Source of the DNA: Casp-actino8 sp044355095
Lineage (GTDB): Bacteria > Actinomycetota > Acidimicrobiia > Acidimicrobiales > Ilumatobacteraceae
NCBI GenBank assembly: GCA_044355095.1
Contig: JBIKYT010000002.1
Span: forward strand, 1 to 64,000
DNA: 64,000 bases
Direction: 5' to 3'
Part shown: one piece after another, positions 1 through 7,953 of the stretch
How the letters are laid out: each line of letters starts with the position of its first letter
How positions within the stretch are numbered: position 1 is the first letter of the stretch
The notes under the pieces: generated by a model
Told to the model about the DNA's origin: nothing
Databases searched by the model: none
The model's input: only the letters and a program-made list of their open reading frames with translations
Position numbers and translations under genes: made by a program

Positions 1-29
1 CGTGTGAGGTCTGTCATTGGAGAGGTCCT

Positions 30-125
30 ATGGGTTCGTTAATTAAAAAGCGACGTAAGCGCATGCGTAAGAAGAAGCACAAGAAGATGCTTCGCCGTAC
101 TCGCCATCAGCGTCAACGCAAGTAA
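30..125 (+). CDS. Small ribosomal subunit protein bS22 (AURKAIP1/COX24 family), 31 aa
   Basis: This 31-codon gene opens with ATG behind a GGAGAGG ribosome binding site and encodes an extremely basic peptide beginning MGSLIKKRRKRM and ending RQRK. The pattern MGSxIKKRRKRMxKKKHxKxLRRTR is that of bS22, the tiny extra protein of the small subunit described from mycobacterial ribosomes, also annotated as AURKAIP1/COX24-domain protein. It probably sits buried in 16S rRNA near the decoding region. It is short enough to be missed by gene callers. About two thirds of the residues are Lys, Arg or His, with no acidic residue. The family call is by recall of the sequence pattern; the role in this organism is inferred. 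Confidence 0.9.
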   Translation: MGSLIKKRRKRMRKKKHKKMLRRTRHQRQRK

Positions 126-150
126 TTTCACACATCCCGATTTATTTGAA

Positions 151-915
151 TCACTGCCCGGTTCTGGTTTCAACGACCTGAGCTTCGGGCAGTGCTTCGC
201 GTAATCGCTGAGCCACATTGGCCGCCCCGTCGGCGATGAACCAGGTGGCACCACTGCCCGCAAGGGTCGGTATCTGACCCGTTGCTTCGATAATGCGGTC
301 GCGCCACGTCACCAGTTTTGGTTCAACAACGAGGGCGGCTGGTTCAAGATCGTTCGGTCCGTCGGCCTGAGGATGGCCGAGAGCATCCCAAGCTTTGTAG
401 ACGGCCGGAGTGCTGACATGAAGTGGCGGAATAATCAGCGTGATGTTTTGACTCTTTACCGCCATCGGCTGGACAATTTCGCCGATGCCCGACACCCGCG
501 CTTGACCGCCGACAATACAAAACGGAACATCGGCACCGATAGCGGCACTCGCAACAACGTCCGTTGCTGATGTGCGCTGTGCCCATCGGAAAATTGCTGC
601 AGCATTAGCTGAGCCTCCGCCAAGTCCGCCGCCGTGCGGAATGTTCTTGGTAACAACAACATGCGCGACGCGATCAACGAAAGTAAGAGCACGGGACACC
701 AGATTGTCGGAGTCGGTTGTTATTCCTGCTGAGTATGGGCCGCGGAATTCAAGGCCACTGTGATCATCAGAGATGTGCAACTCATCATGTAGATCAAGCG
801 TGGTCATGACGGCGTCAATGAGGTGGTAGCCATCGTCGCGAACTCCGGTGACGCGCAAACTGAGAGTGAGTTTTGCAGGGGCAAGAATTAACTGGGAAGC
901 CGAAGTCACGGACAT
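151..915 (-). CDS. ispE: 4-diphosphocytidyl-2-C-methyl-D-erythritol kinase
   Basis: IspE is a cytosolic GHMP kinase that phosphorylates CDP-methylerythritol with ATP in the non-mevalonate isoprenoid pathway. The 254-residue product has the N-terminal PAKLTL segment with Lys15, the ATP-binding glycine loop at residues 95-107 (GGGLGGGSANAAA), the GADVPF motif with catalytic Asp129, and a C-terminal GSGAT loop at 220-224. An upstream in-frame ATG at 972 would add 19 residues inside rsmA; ATG 915 is preferred because it leaves 11 bp after the rsmA stop and gives a normal family N-terminus. The protein is slightly shorter than typical (about 280-300), but all motifs are present. It is the last gene of the run metG-tatD-rsmA-ispE. 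Confidence 0.93.
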   Translation of the reverse strand: MSVTSASQLILAPAKLTLSLRVTGVRDDGYHLIDAVMTTLDLHDELHISDDHSGLEFRGPYSAGITTDSDNLVSRALTFVDRVAHVVVTKNIPHGGGLGGGSANAAAIFRWAQRTSATDVVASAAIGADVPFCIVGGQARVSGIGEIVQPMAVKSQNITLIIPPLHVSTPAVYKAWDALGHPQADGPNDLEPAALVVEPKLVTWRDRIIEATGQIPTLAGSGATWFIADGAANVAQRLREALPEAQVVETRTGQ

Positions 916-926
916 ATGTCTAGTCG

Positions 927-1763
927 TTACGAACGGTGATTCTTTTGAATCTCGGTAGCAAGGCGGCCCCATTGCTCAACGTTTAATTCTTCGGGGCGGG
1001 CTTCGGGTGACACACCGGCATTCTCGAAATTTTCTGGTGTGGCGATTGCAGCCAATGATCGTCGCAACATTTTGCGGCGTTGCCCGAAACCCGTGCGGAT
1101 CACCTTGAAAAGTTGCTGGGGTTCAATGTGTGGTCCAACTGCTGGCGTTTCACGTCGAGTGATTTCAATGATGCTCGACGTGACTTTGGGTCGGGGAATG
1201 AAAACGCTCGGCGGAACATCGCCTAAAACGCGTGCTGTCGCCCAATACGCAACTTTGACGCTGATTGCGCCGTAGTCGGACGAGCCGACACTTGACGCCA
1301 AACGCAACGCGACTTCTTTTTGCACCATGACGACAAAGCGTGAAATTTGCGGGATCGCATCAAGTAGATCTGCGACCAGTGGCGTGGCGACGTTGTACGG
1401 CAGGTTGGCGACAACGACTGCTGAACTTCCAGGAGGAATGATTTCGTTCCAATCAAGTTCAAGGGCGTCACCCACAACCACAGAAACATTGGGTAAGTCT
1501 TTGACAACATCGCGCAGAACAGGGGCGATGCCGTGATCAATTTCGATTGCGGTGATGCGAGCGCCAGTTTCGGCAAGAGCAAGAGTGAGCGACCCGAGCC
1601 CTGCACCAATTTCTACGACATGATCAGTCGCGTTGACATTGGCCATGCGCGCAATGCGTCGAACTGTGTTGGGGTCGGAAACAAAGTTTTGTCCAAATGC
1701 TCGACGCGGAGCGAGACCATGAGCAGCCAGTAACTCGGTGATATCGCGATGCGAGTGAGTCAC
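927..1763 (-). CDS. rsmA: 16S rRNA (adenine(1518)-N(6)/adenine(1519)-N(6))-dimethyltransferase
   Basis: RsmA (KsgA) dimethylates two adjacent adenines in the 3'-terminal helix of 16S rRNA using S-adenosylmethionine, a late checkpoint in small-subunit assembly. The 278-residue protein shows the FGQNF motif at 23-27, the SAM-binding loop EIGAGLGSLT at 51-60, an Asp in GDA near 99, and the catalytic NLPY motif at 120-123, followed by the family's C-terminal domain ending near the WGRLATEI segment. It lies 8 bp downstream of the barrel-domain gene and 11 bp before ispE, so translation is probably coupled. The metG-tatD-rpfB-ksgA-ispE order of actinobacteria supports the call. Confidence 0.95.
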   Translation of the reverse strand: MTHSHRDITELLAAHGLAPRRAFGQNFVSDPNTVRRIARMANVNATDHVVEIGAGLGSLTLALAETGARITAIEIDHGIAPVLRDVVKDLPNVSVVVGDALELDWNEIIPPGSSAVVVANLPYNVATPLVADLLDAIPQISRFVVMVQKEVALRLASSVGSSDYGAISVKVAYWATARVLGDVPPSVFIPRPKVTSSIIEITRRETPAVGPHIEPQQLFKVIRTGFGQRRKMLRRSLAAIATPENFENAGVSPEARPEELNVEQWGRLATEIQKNHRS

Positions 1764-1771
1764 GAAAGATC

Positions 1772-2272
1772 TCAGAAACTGATTTGCACGGGCATGGGTG
1801 CATCAATGAGATCGGCGATATCTAAAAAGACATCGGTATGAATCAAGATGATATGACCACCAGGCAAAGCCTGAATTGACACATTGTTGCACTCGAGGCT
1901 GCGACCATTATTGAGATTGGTCACGGTGATGATGGCGCCGATGAGAGCGTGCGGCGTTGCGCACGGGCGTAAACCAAGTAGGTCGCCGCGCCAGCGAATG
2001 AATGAGGCCGTGCCTTTTACGTTTGATCCCGACGGAGGTGCCGGCACATTCACGGTGATGATTTCGGGAGCCTGAGAACCATTGTTCTCCGGAAGAAAAG
2101 CTGGCTCGGCTGGTTCGGAATCGTTGGGGGCAACCGAAACTACCGTGGGGGCAGTGCTCGTGGTGTTGACGGATGAAGAAGAATCATTGCCCGAGAGCAG
2201 CAAAGCAGGAACAGCAATCAAAGTGATTGCAGCAGCAACCACAAGGCGACGGCGTTCGGCGAAGGTCAACAT
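1772..2272 (-). CDS. Secreted/membrane-anchored double-psi beta-barrel-like protein
   Basis: The 166-residue product begins with a hydrophobic segment at residues 9-27 (signal anchor or signal peptide), then a Ser/Thr/Pro-rich linker to about residue 90, and ends in a compact domain. That domain contains RPCATP, VTNLNNGRSLEC and a segment resembling the DLxxxAFxxIA part of RlpA-like double-psi barrels. In many actinobacteria the position between tatD and rsmA holds rpfB, whose product also ends in a secreted cell-wall domain; here no transglycosylase-like Rpf domain is visible. A role in peptidoglycan remodelling is inferred from fold and context. The barrel assignment is by eye and should be treated as probable only. 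Confidence 0.6.
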   Translation of the reverse strand: MLTFAERRRLVVAAAITLIAVPALLLSGNDSSSSVNTTSTAPTVVSVAPNDSEPAEPAFLPENNGSQAPEIITVNVPAPPSGSNVKGTASFIRWRGDLLGLRPCATPHALIGAIITVTNLNNGRSLECNNVSIQALPGGHIILIHTDVFLDIADLIDAPMPVQISF

Positions 2273-2285
2273 CAGTGAATGCAGG

Positions 2286-3065
2286 TTATGAAGTCAGCAG
2301 GGGGAACGCAATGCAGGCGTTGTGTGTGGTGACACGGGCCATCTCGGCTGGATGAAGGTGCTTTAAATCAGCGATGTGGGTGCCCACAATCGCAACATTG
2401 GCTGGTTGATTGGTCCGACCCCGAAGAGGGATGGGGGCGAGATATGGGCTGTCGGTCTCAACCAAGATGCGGTCGAGCGGGCACAGAGTTGCAGCTTCAG
2501 CGACATCTTGGGCGGACTTAAAGGTGACGATTCCTGAGAAACTGAGAAATGCTCCGACCTCAAGGCATCGTCGAGCCTCATCAGGGCCGCCAGTAAAGCA
2601 ATGAAAAATTGTTTGTGCAGGAACACCTTCGGCGCGCAAGACATCGAACGTGTCATCCCACGCGTCTCGCGTGTGAATGATCAGCGGCAATTGATGTTGA
2701 TGAGCCAATTGAATTTGCGCGGCGAAGGCGACCTTTTGTTCATCGCGTGCCGAATGCTCGTAGTAATAATCAAGTCCCGCTTCGCCGATAGCGATGACGC
2801 GGGGTGACGAGATGAGTTCAACGATGGTGTCGACTCCGTGAACCGCTTCATGTGGGTGCAAGCCGACGCTGGCCCAGACATCGTCAAACTGATGTGCACA
2901 TTCAATAGCTGCCCGCGATGAATCAGCATCGCAGCCAACGGTGATGAATCGTGAAACTTGGGCAGCGCGCGCATTTTCAAGAACACCAATCGTGCCGCCG
3001 AGATTCTTGTTACCTTCGCCGCGGTAGCGGTCTTCATCAAGATGGCAGTGAGTGTCGGTCCACAT
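2286..3065 (-). CDS. tatD: TatD family metal-dependent deoxyribonuclease
   Basis: TatD proteins are TIM-barrel metal-dependent 3'-5' exonucleases acting on DNA or RNA in the cytosol. The 259 residues carry the metal ligands expected for the family: His6 and His8 (THCHLD), Glu95 in GEAGLDY, His131 in HTRDAWDD, His155 in HCFTGG, and Asp205 in VETDSPYLAP. Length is normal. It sits 18 bp downstream of metG and 13 bp before the barrel-domain gene, in the conserved metG-tatD order. The biological substrate is not shown by the sequence. Confidence 0.93.
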   Translation of the reverse strand: MWTDTHCHLDEDRYRGEGNKNLGGTIGVLENARAAQVSRFITVGCDADSSRAAIECAHQFDDVWASVGLHPHEAVHGVDTIVELISSPRVIAIGEAGLDYYYEHSARDEQKVAFAAQIQLAHQHQLPLIIHTRDAWDDTFDVLRAEGVPAQTIFHCFTGGPDEARRCLEVGAFLSFSGIVTFKSAQDVAEAATLCPLDRILVETDSPYLAPIPLRGRTNQPANVAIVGTHIADLKHLHPAEMARVTTHNACIAFPLLTS

Positions 3066-3083
3066 AGAAAGTCGTCGCAGTTT

Positions 3084-4616
3084 TTAGTCGAGTTTGCGGC
3101 GGGGGAAAAGTGGTTCGCCCTTATCGATGGTTGCGCCACCGGGATAGCCGCCCCATGTCACTGAAGTTGGCACCCGTTGATCGCTCACTAGTCCGGGCAT
3201 GCCGATTCGTTCCCAAATTATTTGCATGGTGTCAGGTATCGCCGGCGAAGCGAGAATGCACACGATCCGTAATGCTTCAAGGGCATCGCCCATGACGGCG
3301 TCAACATCGGGTCCGGGTTCGGCCTTCCACGGCTCATTATTTTCAAGGTGAGCATTAGTTGCGCGAATGAGTTGCCATGTTGCTTCAAGTGCTCGACTGG
3401 GTTGAACATCGGCCCAGCGCGCCATGGTTTCGGCAACAGCCTCGGCAGCGGCAGTTGCAAGTGGGCTGTCGGCACGGGGTGCTGGAGCGACGCCATTGCA
3501 CTTCTTGCCGACAACAGTTGCGACGCGACTTAAAAGGTTGCCCAGGTTGTTCGCCAGATCAGAGTTGTAACGCCCAACGAGTCCTTCGTAGGTGAAGTCT
3601 CCATCGGCACCGTAAGGAGTCTCGGCAAGTACGTAATAGCGGAAGCCATCAAGTCCGATGTCATCAATGAGTTCCAAAGGATTCACGACGTTGCCAGTGG
3701 TCTTTGACATTTTTTCGCCGCCGACCAATAGCCATCCGCCAACAGCCCAACCTTTAGGGGGTTCGATGCCTGCCGACATCAACATTGCCGGCCAATAGAC
3801 GCAGTGAAAACGAATGATGTCTTTGCCAATGAGGTGATAGTCAACGGGCCAATGCTTGTTGAAGTTCACATCATCGGTTCCGTAACCAATGGCGGTGATG
3901 TAGTTAGCGAGAGCATCAAACCAGACATACGTGATGTGCTTGTCATCCCAAGGGAGCGGAATGCCCCATGAGAAACTGGTGCGACTCACGCTGAAGTCAA
4001 GTAATCCTTGTTTGATGAAACCAATGACTTCGTTCATGCGGTAGTCGGGAACGATGCTGCTGGGATGATCGGCATACCACTGCAAAAGACGGTCGCCGTA
4101 GCGTGACAAGCGGAAGAAGTAGTTCTCTTCTTCAACATGTTCAACGGGCTTTTTGTGAATCGGGCAGTTGCCCTCGACCAAATCGTCTTCGGTGAAGTAC
4201 GCCTCGCACGGTACGCAATAGAGGCCGCTGTACTTATCGAGCTCAATGTCGCCATTGTCGTAACACGCTTGTAAAAGTTTTTGCACGCCGGCGCGGTGGC
4301 GAGGTTCGGTGGTGCGAATGAAATCGTCGTTGCTGATGTTGAGTTTTTTCCACGCATCAGCAAAAAGTGGAGCAATCGAATCAGCGAATTCCTGTGGTGC
4401 CATACCTGCGGCATCGGCGGCTTGTTGAATTTTGAGACCGTGTTCGTCGGTGCCCGTTAAGAAGTGCACCTGCTCGCCTATGAGTCGATGCCAACGCACC
4501 AAAGCATCACCAACAATGGTGGTGTAGGCATGACCGAGGTGCGGCTTGGCGTTGACGTAATAAATCGGCGTCGTGGCGTAAAAGCCTTGTGACGAATTTT
4601 CAGAGGGTGAGACCAC
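3084..4616 (-). CDS. metG: Methionyl-tRNA synthetase
   Basis: MetRS charges tRNA-Met with methionine in the cytosol. The 510-residue class I synthetase shows HLGH at 26-29 (HIGH motif), GTDEHG near 55, a zinc knuckle C134-x2-C137-x13-C151-x2-H154, and KMSKT at 302-306. It ends soon after the anticodon-binding helical domain without the C-terminal EMAP/Trbp111 extension, as in short actinobacterial MetRS. It is the first gene of the five-gene minus-strand run. The start ATG is only 26 bp from the GTG of the divergent thioesterase gene, so the two promoters must overlap or the transcripts be nearly leaderless. Confidence 0.96.
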   Translation of the reverse strand: MVSPSENSSQGFYATTPIYYVNAKPHLGHAYTTIVGDALVRWHRLIGEQVHFLTGTDEHGLKIQQAADAAGMAPQEFADSIAPLFADAWKKLNISNDDFIRTTEPRHRAGVQKLLQACYDNGDIELDKYSGLYCVPCEAYFTEDDLVEGNCPIHKKPVEHVEEENYFFRLSRYGDRLLQWYADHPSSIVPDYRMNEVIGFIKQGLLDFSVSRTSFSWGIPLPWDDKHITYVWFDALANYITAIGYGTDDVNFNKHWPVDYHLIGKDIIRFHCVYWPAMLMSAGIEPPKGWAVGGWLLVGGEKMSKTTGNVVNPLELIDDIGLDGFRYYVLAETPYGADGDFTYEGLVGRYNSDLANNLGNLLSRVATVVGKKCNGVAPAPRADSPLATAAAEAVAETMARWADVQPSRALEATWQLIRATNAHLENNEPWKAEPGPDVDAVMGDALEALRIVCILASPAIPDTMQIIWERIGMPGLVSDQRVPTSVTWGGYPGGATIDKGEPLFPRRKLD

Positions 4617-4642
4617 GTCCTTGAGGCTACGACCTCACTAGC

Positions 4643-5542
4643 GTGACTGGCATGTCAATTGGGGATCTAGGCAATGTTGTCGGGGAATTGAATGTGGCCG
4701 AGCCTCGTTATGAGTTTGATCGCGCGACCCAGATTTTTCGCGAACAATCACCAGACGGTTCGGTGGTGTACTCAACCAAAGTGCATCCGGGCTGGGACAT
4801 TATGGGTAACGCCAACGGGGGATACCTGCTGGCTTTGGTGGGTCATGCGTTAACCGATGCAACTGGACGACCCGATTGCATCACCATCAGTTCGCATTAC
4901 TTAGCTCCGTGCCCGGCTGGCGATGCGCGGATCGTCGTGACGCCAGTGCGGTCTGGCCGACGGTTCGCGACGGCAACAGCATCATTGTTTTTGTTGACAG
5001 ATACTGGCGAGAAGGAAATCATTCGGGTGCTTGCCACCTTGGGTGATCTCGCAAATGACCCTGGCGGACCGTCGCATATGGATGAACATGCATCGTTCCC
5101 TCCAAAAGGTTTGCTGCCATTTTCCGAATGCGTGGGAATTGCCCAATCGGCCACCAACAATTTTGCGTATATCCATGGGCGGTTGGGTACCCGTGTCCAG
5201 CCTGGCGATGTGCATTTTCGCGATGGTGTGAAATCTGGTCAAGCTTTGATTCGGGGATGGTTTGCTTTTAACGATGATCGCCCGATTGACACACGAGCCT
5301 TGCTGTTAGCGAGCGATGCTTTTCCTCCGTCGGTTTTCAATCTTGATTTGCCAACGGCATGGGTTCCCACCATTGAACTCACTGTGCATACTCGAGCGAT
5401 TCCAGCAGCTGGCCCAGTGGCATGCATTTTTTCAACGCGCTTTGTGCAAAACGGTTTGCTTGAAGAAGATGGCGAAATGTGGGATTCAAACGGAGTTTTG
5501 GTTGCACAAAGTCGCCAGCTTGCACTAGCTCCGCGTCAATAA
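4643..5542 (+). CDS. Acyl-CoA thioesterase family protein (double hotdog)
   Basis: This 299-residue protein has the layout of TesB-like double-hotdog thioesterases. An N-terminal hotdog contains NANGGYLLAL, and a middle part contains ISSHYLAPCPAG followed by a strand resembling GRRFATATASL. A C-terminal hotdog contains WVPTIELTVHTR and ends in the DSNGVLVAQSRQLA pattern. Such enzymes hydrolyse acyl-CoA to free acid and CoA. Start choice is uncertain: GTG 4643 is used here, ATG 4652 lies three codons later and neither has a clear ribosome binding site. The substrate is unknown. It stands alone between divergent metG and convergent rsmI. Confidence 0.8.
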   Translation: MTGMSIGDLGNVVGELNVAEPRYEFDRATQIFREQSPDGSVVYSTKVHPGWDIMGNANGGYLLALVGHALTDATGRPDCITISSHYLAPCPAGDARIVVTPVRSGRRFATATASLFLLTDTGEKEIIRVLATLGDLANDPGGPSHMDEHASFPPKGLLPFSECVGIAQSATNNFAYIHGRLGTRVQPGDVHFRDGVKSGQALIRGWFAFNDDRPIDTRALLLASDAFPPSVFNLDLPTAWVPTIELTVHTRAIPAAGPVACIFSTRFVQNGLLEEDGEMWDSNGVLVAQSRQLALAPRQ

Positions 5543-5552
5543 CTGTTTTCGT

Positions 5553-6389
5553 TTACTGAGCGGCCTTGTTGAGTTCGACGGCGCGGTTGTACACCGATTT
5601 TTTTGGTACGCCCAAAATGTGAGAGACCGCAGTTGATGCATCTCGTGTTGACGCTCCGCCGGCTAATTCTGCGATTAACAGTCGATCAATGTCGTCGGCA
5701 GTTGGCGGCGGAGCGTCGGGGGCGCCATGCAGGACCAGAACAAACTCGCCCTGCGGTTCATTGGTGCCATAATGGTCAACTGCTTCGCCCAAAGTTCCGC
5801 GCCACACTTCTTCGTGAATCTTGGTGAGTTCGCGACACAAAGCAACTGGGCGTTCGGGGCCGCACGCAACTGAAAGATCAACAAGTGTGCGATGCAAGCG
5901 ATGCGGTGCTTCGTACAAGATGACAGTGCGTCGTTGCAGTGCAAGTTCGTTGATGTGGGCGACGCGCTCTTGACCGCTGCGGGCAATGAAGCCATCAAAG
6001 ATGAATCGATCGGTGGGTAGTCCGCTGATGATGAGTGCCATGATGAGTGCTGCAGGGCCAGGAATGGCACTCACGTTGTGGGCGGCATCAATGGCGGCGC
6101 GTACGAGTCGCGAACCCGGATCGCTGATTCCGGGTGTGCCGGCATCAGTGACCAAGCAAACGTCACGCCCCTCGTTGAGAGCATCAAGCACTCGCGGAAT
6201 CGATGCATGCTCAGTGTGATCATCAACACGCATCAGTGTGGCGGAAATGCCGAGATTGTGAAGGAGCAGTCCGGTGCGACGGGTGTCTTCGCAACACACC
6301 AGACCAGCGTTGGTGAGTGCCTCGATGGCGCGAGGCGAAATATCGCCCATATTGCCGAGCGGCGTGGCCACGAGAATGAGATTGCTCAT
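5553..6389 (-). CDS. rsmI: 16S rRNA (cytidine(1402)-2'-O)-methyltransferase
   Basis: RsmI 2'-O-methylates C1402 of 16S rRNA in the P-site, using SAM. The 278 residues contain the tetrapyrrole-methylase fold signatures of RsmI: VATPLGNMGD at the N-terminus, CEDTRRTGLLL, VTDAGTPGISDPGSRLV and the IPGPAAL loop. A small C-terminal helical domain ends with a helix-turn-helix-like segment (VPKKSVYNRAVEL), also usual for the family. The ATG overlaps the stop of the DUF192 gene by 4 bp, indicating coupling. Length is normal. Confidence 0.94.
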   Translation of the reverse strand: MSNLILVATPLGNMGDISPRAIEALTNAGLVCCEDTRRTGLLLHNLGISATLMRVDDHTEHASIPRVLDALNEGRDVCLVTDAGTPGISDPGSRLVRAAIDAAHNVSAIPGPAALIMALIISGLPTDRFIFDGFIARSGQERVAHINELALQRRTVILYEAPHRLHRTLVDLSVACGPERPVALCRELTKIHEEVWRGTLGEAVDHYGTNEPQGEFVLVLHGAPDAPPPTADDIDRLLIAELAGGASTRDASTAVSHILGVPKKSVYNRAVELNKAAQ

Positions 6390-6751
6390 TGTGGTGCTGC
6401 CTTGTTTGTGTTGTCGCGTACTTCAATTTTGTTGCCGACTTGAATACCCCAGCGCGCAAAGGCCCCCTTTTCGGCTTCGATCACAGTGCGGGCCTGCCAC
6501 ACCGGCGCACCAAGACGAAATTTGTGCATCAGCACTGTTTTGAGGACATTGCCGTTTGCATCGAGATAGGCGACGTCAATAGGTATGCGCATGCCGAAGG
6601 TGTGAACCCATCGACAATGTGGGATAACGAATGCGCCGTCAATTCGGGTTTGACCACATAGACCTTTGCGTCGCGATGAGCGGTCGTTCGCTACTTCGGC
6701 GCTAGCCAAAACGCGACCTTCGGTGACAAGCCATGCTGAATGAGATGTCAT
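6386..6751 (-). CDS. DUF192 family protein
   Basis: The 121-residue product is a single DUF192 domain, a small beta-rich fold of unknown biochemical role. Recognisable family features are RRKGLCGQTRIDGAF, the HTFGMRIPIDVAYLD core and VIEAEKGAFARWGIQVG. Unlike many DUF192 proteins it has no signal peptide and is therefore probably cytosolic. It precedes rsmI with a 4-bp ATGA overlap and belongs to the same transcript. No catalytic residues can be assigned. Confidence 0.85.
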   Translation of the reverse strand: MTSHSAWLVTEGRVLASAEVANDRSSRRKGLCGQTRIDGAFVIPHCRWVHTFGMRIPIDVAYLDANGNVLKTVLMHKFRLGAPVWQARTVIEAEKGAFARWGIQVGNKIEVRDNTNKAAPQ

Positions 6752-6808
6752 GACTCGCCTCCTTGATTTCTGAAGTCGTCACTCAACAAGGTTGAGCGCA
6801 AGACCAAT

Positions 6809-7897
6809 TTAGACGTTGAAGCGGAACTCCATCACGTCACCGTCTTCGGGGTGATATTCCTTGCCTTCAATGCGGATTTTGCCGACTTCTTTGGCTTTGT
6901 TCCAGGCGCCAATTTCGAGCAATTCGTCCCAGTGAATGACTTCAGCCTTGATGAAGCCTCGTTGGAAGTCGGTGTGAATTCGACCAGCACATTCGGGAGC
7001 ACTTGAACCAGCGTAGAAAGTCCAGGCGCGGGTTTCTTTCTCACCTGTTGTGAAATAGGTGCGCAATCCAAGTAGGTGATACGCACTGCGCACCATGCGG
7101 AACAGTGCGCCCTCACCAAGACCGAACCCTTCAAGCATTTCGGCGCGTTCAACGGGATCAACAATCGTTGCCGCTTCTGCTTCAAGTTGCACGCACATAC
7201 CGATGACTTCAACATTGGCACCAGCGGTTGAAAATTCATCGCGAACGATTTTTTCGACAGCCGGAATTTTGTCGAGTTCGTTTTCGCCGACATTCACCAC
7301 TGCAAGCACGGAGCGATTGGTCAATAAGAAATATGGCTTGAGCGTTTCGCGCCATTCTTCTTTGAGTCCGGCGCGGTACAAGGGGAGTCCTTGACTAAGT
7401 GCGTCGTACGCAGCTTGCAGTGCCTCAAGTTCGCCAGCCGCAGACTTATCAAGTTTGGCTTGGCGAGTTGCCTGAGTGAGTCGCTTCTCGACAGTTTCAA
7501 GGTCGGCCAATGCAAGTTCAATTTCAACAACGCGTAAATGTTCAAGCGGATCAGATGGTCCGGGCACGTCGTCGTCTTCGAAAGCGCGCAACACCAGAAC
7601 GATGGCATCAACTTCGCGGATGTTGGCCAAGAACTTGTTGCCGAGGCCTTCACCCTTGCTGGCACCTTCAACGAGCCCACCAATGTCAACCACTTGAACC
7701 GAAGCGTGGATCAGCGATTTTGTCTTTGACATCACTGCAATGCGATCAAGGCGATCGTCGGGAACTTTGGCGACTCCGATATTGGGGTCTTTGGTCGCAA
7801 AGGCGTATGGGGCAGCAAGTGCACCTCCACCAGTGAGAGCGTTGTACAGCGAGCTTTTGCCCGCGTTGGGGAGACCGACTAATCCGAAGCGTTCCAT
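6809..7897 (-). CDS. ychF: Redox-regulated ribosome-binding ATPase YchF
   Basis: YchF (OLA1 family) is an Obg-like P-loop NTPase that prefers ATP and binds ribosomes. The 362-residue protein has G1 GLPNAGKSS at 8-16, switch and G3 sequence DIGGLVEGASKGEGLG, an NVGE motif in place of the GTP-specific NKxD, which explains ATP preference, and the C-terminal TGS domain ending EGKEYHPEDGDVMEFRFNV. ATG 7897 was chosen over the in-frame start 24 bp upstream because the family begins at this MERFGLVG segment. It is a single gene, diverging from the sortase-substrate gene with 56 bp between them. Confidence 0.95.
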   Translation of the reverse strand: MERFGLVGLPNAGKSSLYNALTGGGALAAPYAFATKDPNIGVAKVPDDRLDRIAVMSKTKSLIHASVQVVDIGGLVEGASKGEGLGNKFLANIREVDAIVLVLRAFEDDDVPGPSDPLEHLRVVEIELALADLETVEKRLTQATRQAKLDKSAAGELEALQAAYDALSQGLPLYRAGLKEEWRETLKPYFLLTNRSVLAVVNVGENELDKIPAVEKIVRDEFSTAGANVEVIGMCVQLEAEAATIVDPVERAEMLEGFGLGEGALFRMVRSAYHLLGLRTYFTTGEKETRAWTFYAGSSAPECAGRIHTDFQRGFIKAEVIHWDELLEIGAWNKAKEVGKIRIEGKEYHPEDGDVMEFRFNV

Positions 7898-7953
7898 GAC
7901 GCTAGGCAGGCTACCGACCACCGCGCACGGTCAAGTCATTCACACACTCGATC

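Noticed and set aside
39..263. 74-residue ORF on the minus strand at the window start
   Set aside because: It overlaps the bS22 gene and the end of ispE and has no family features.
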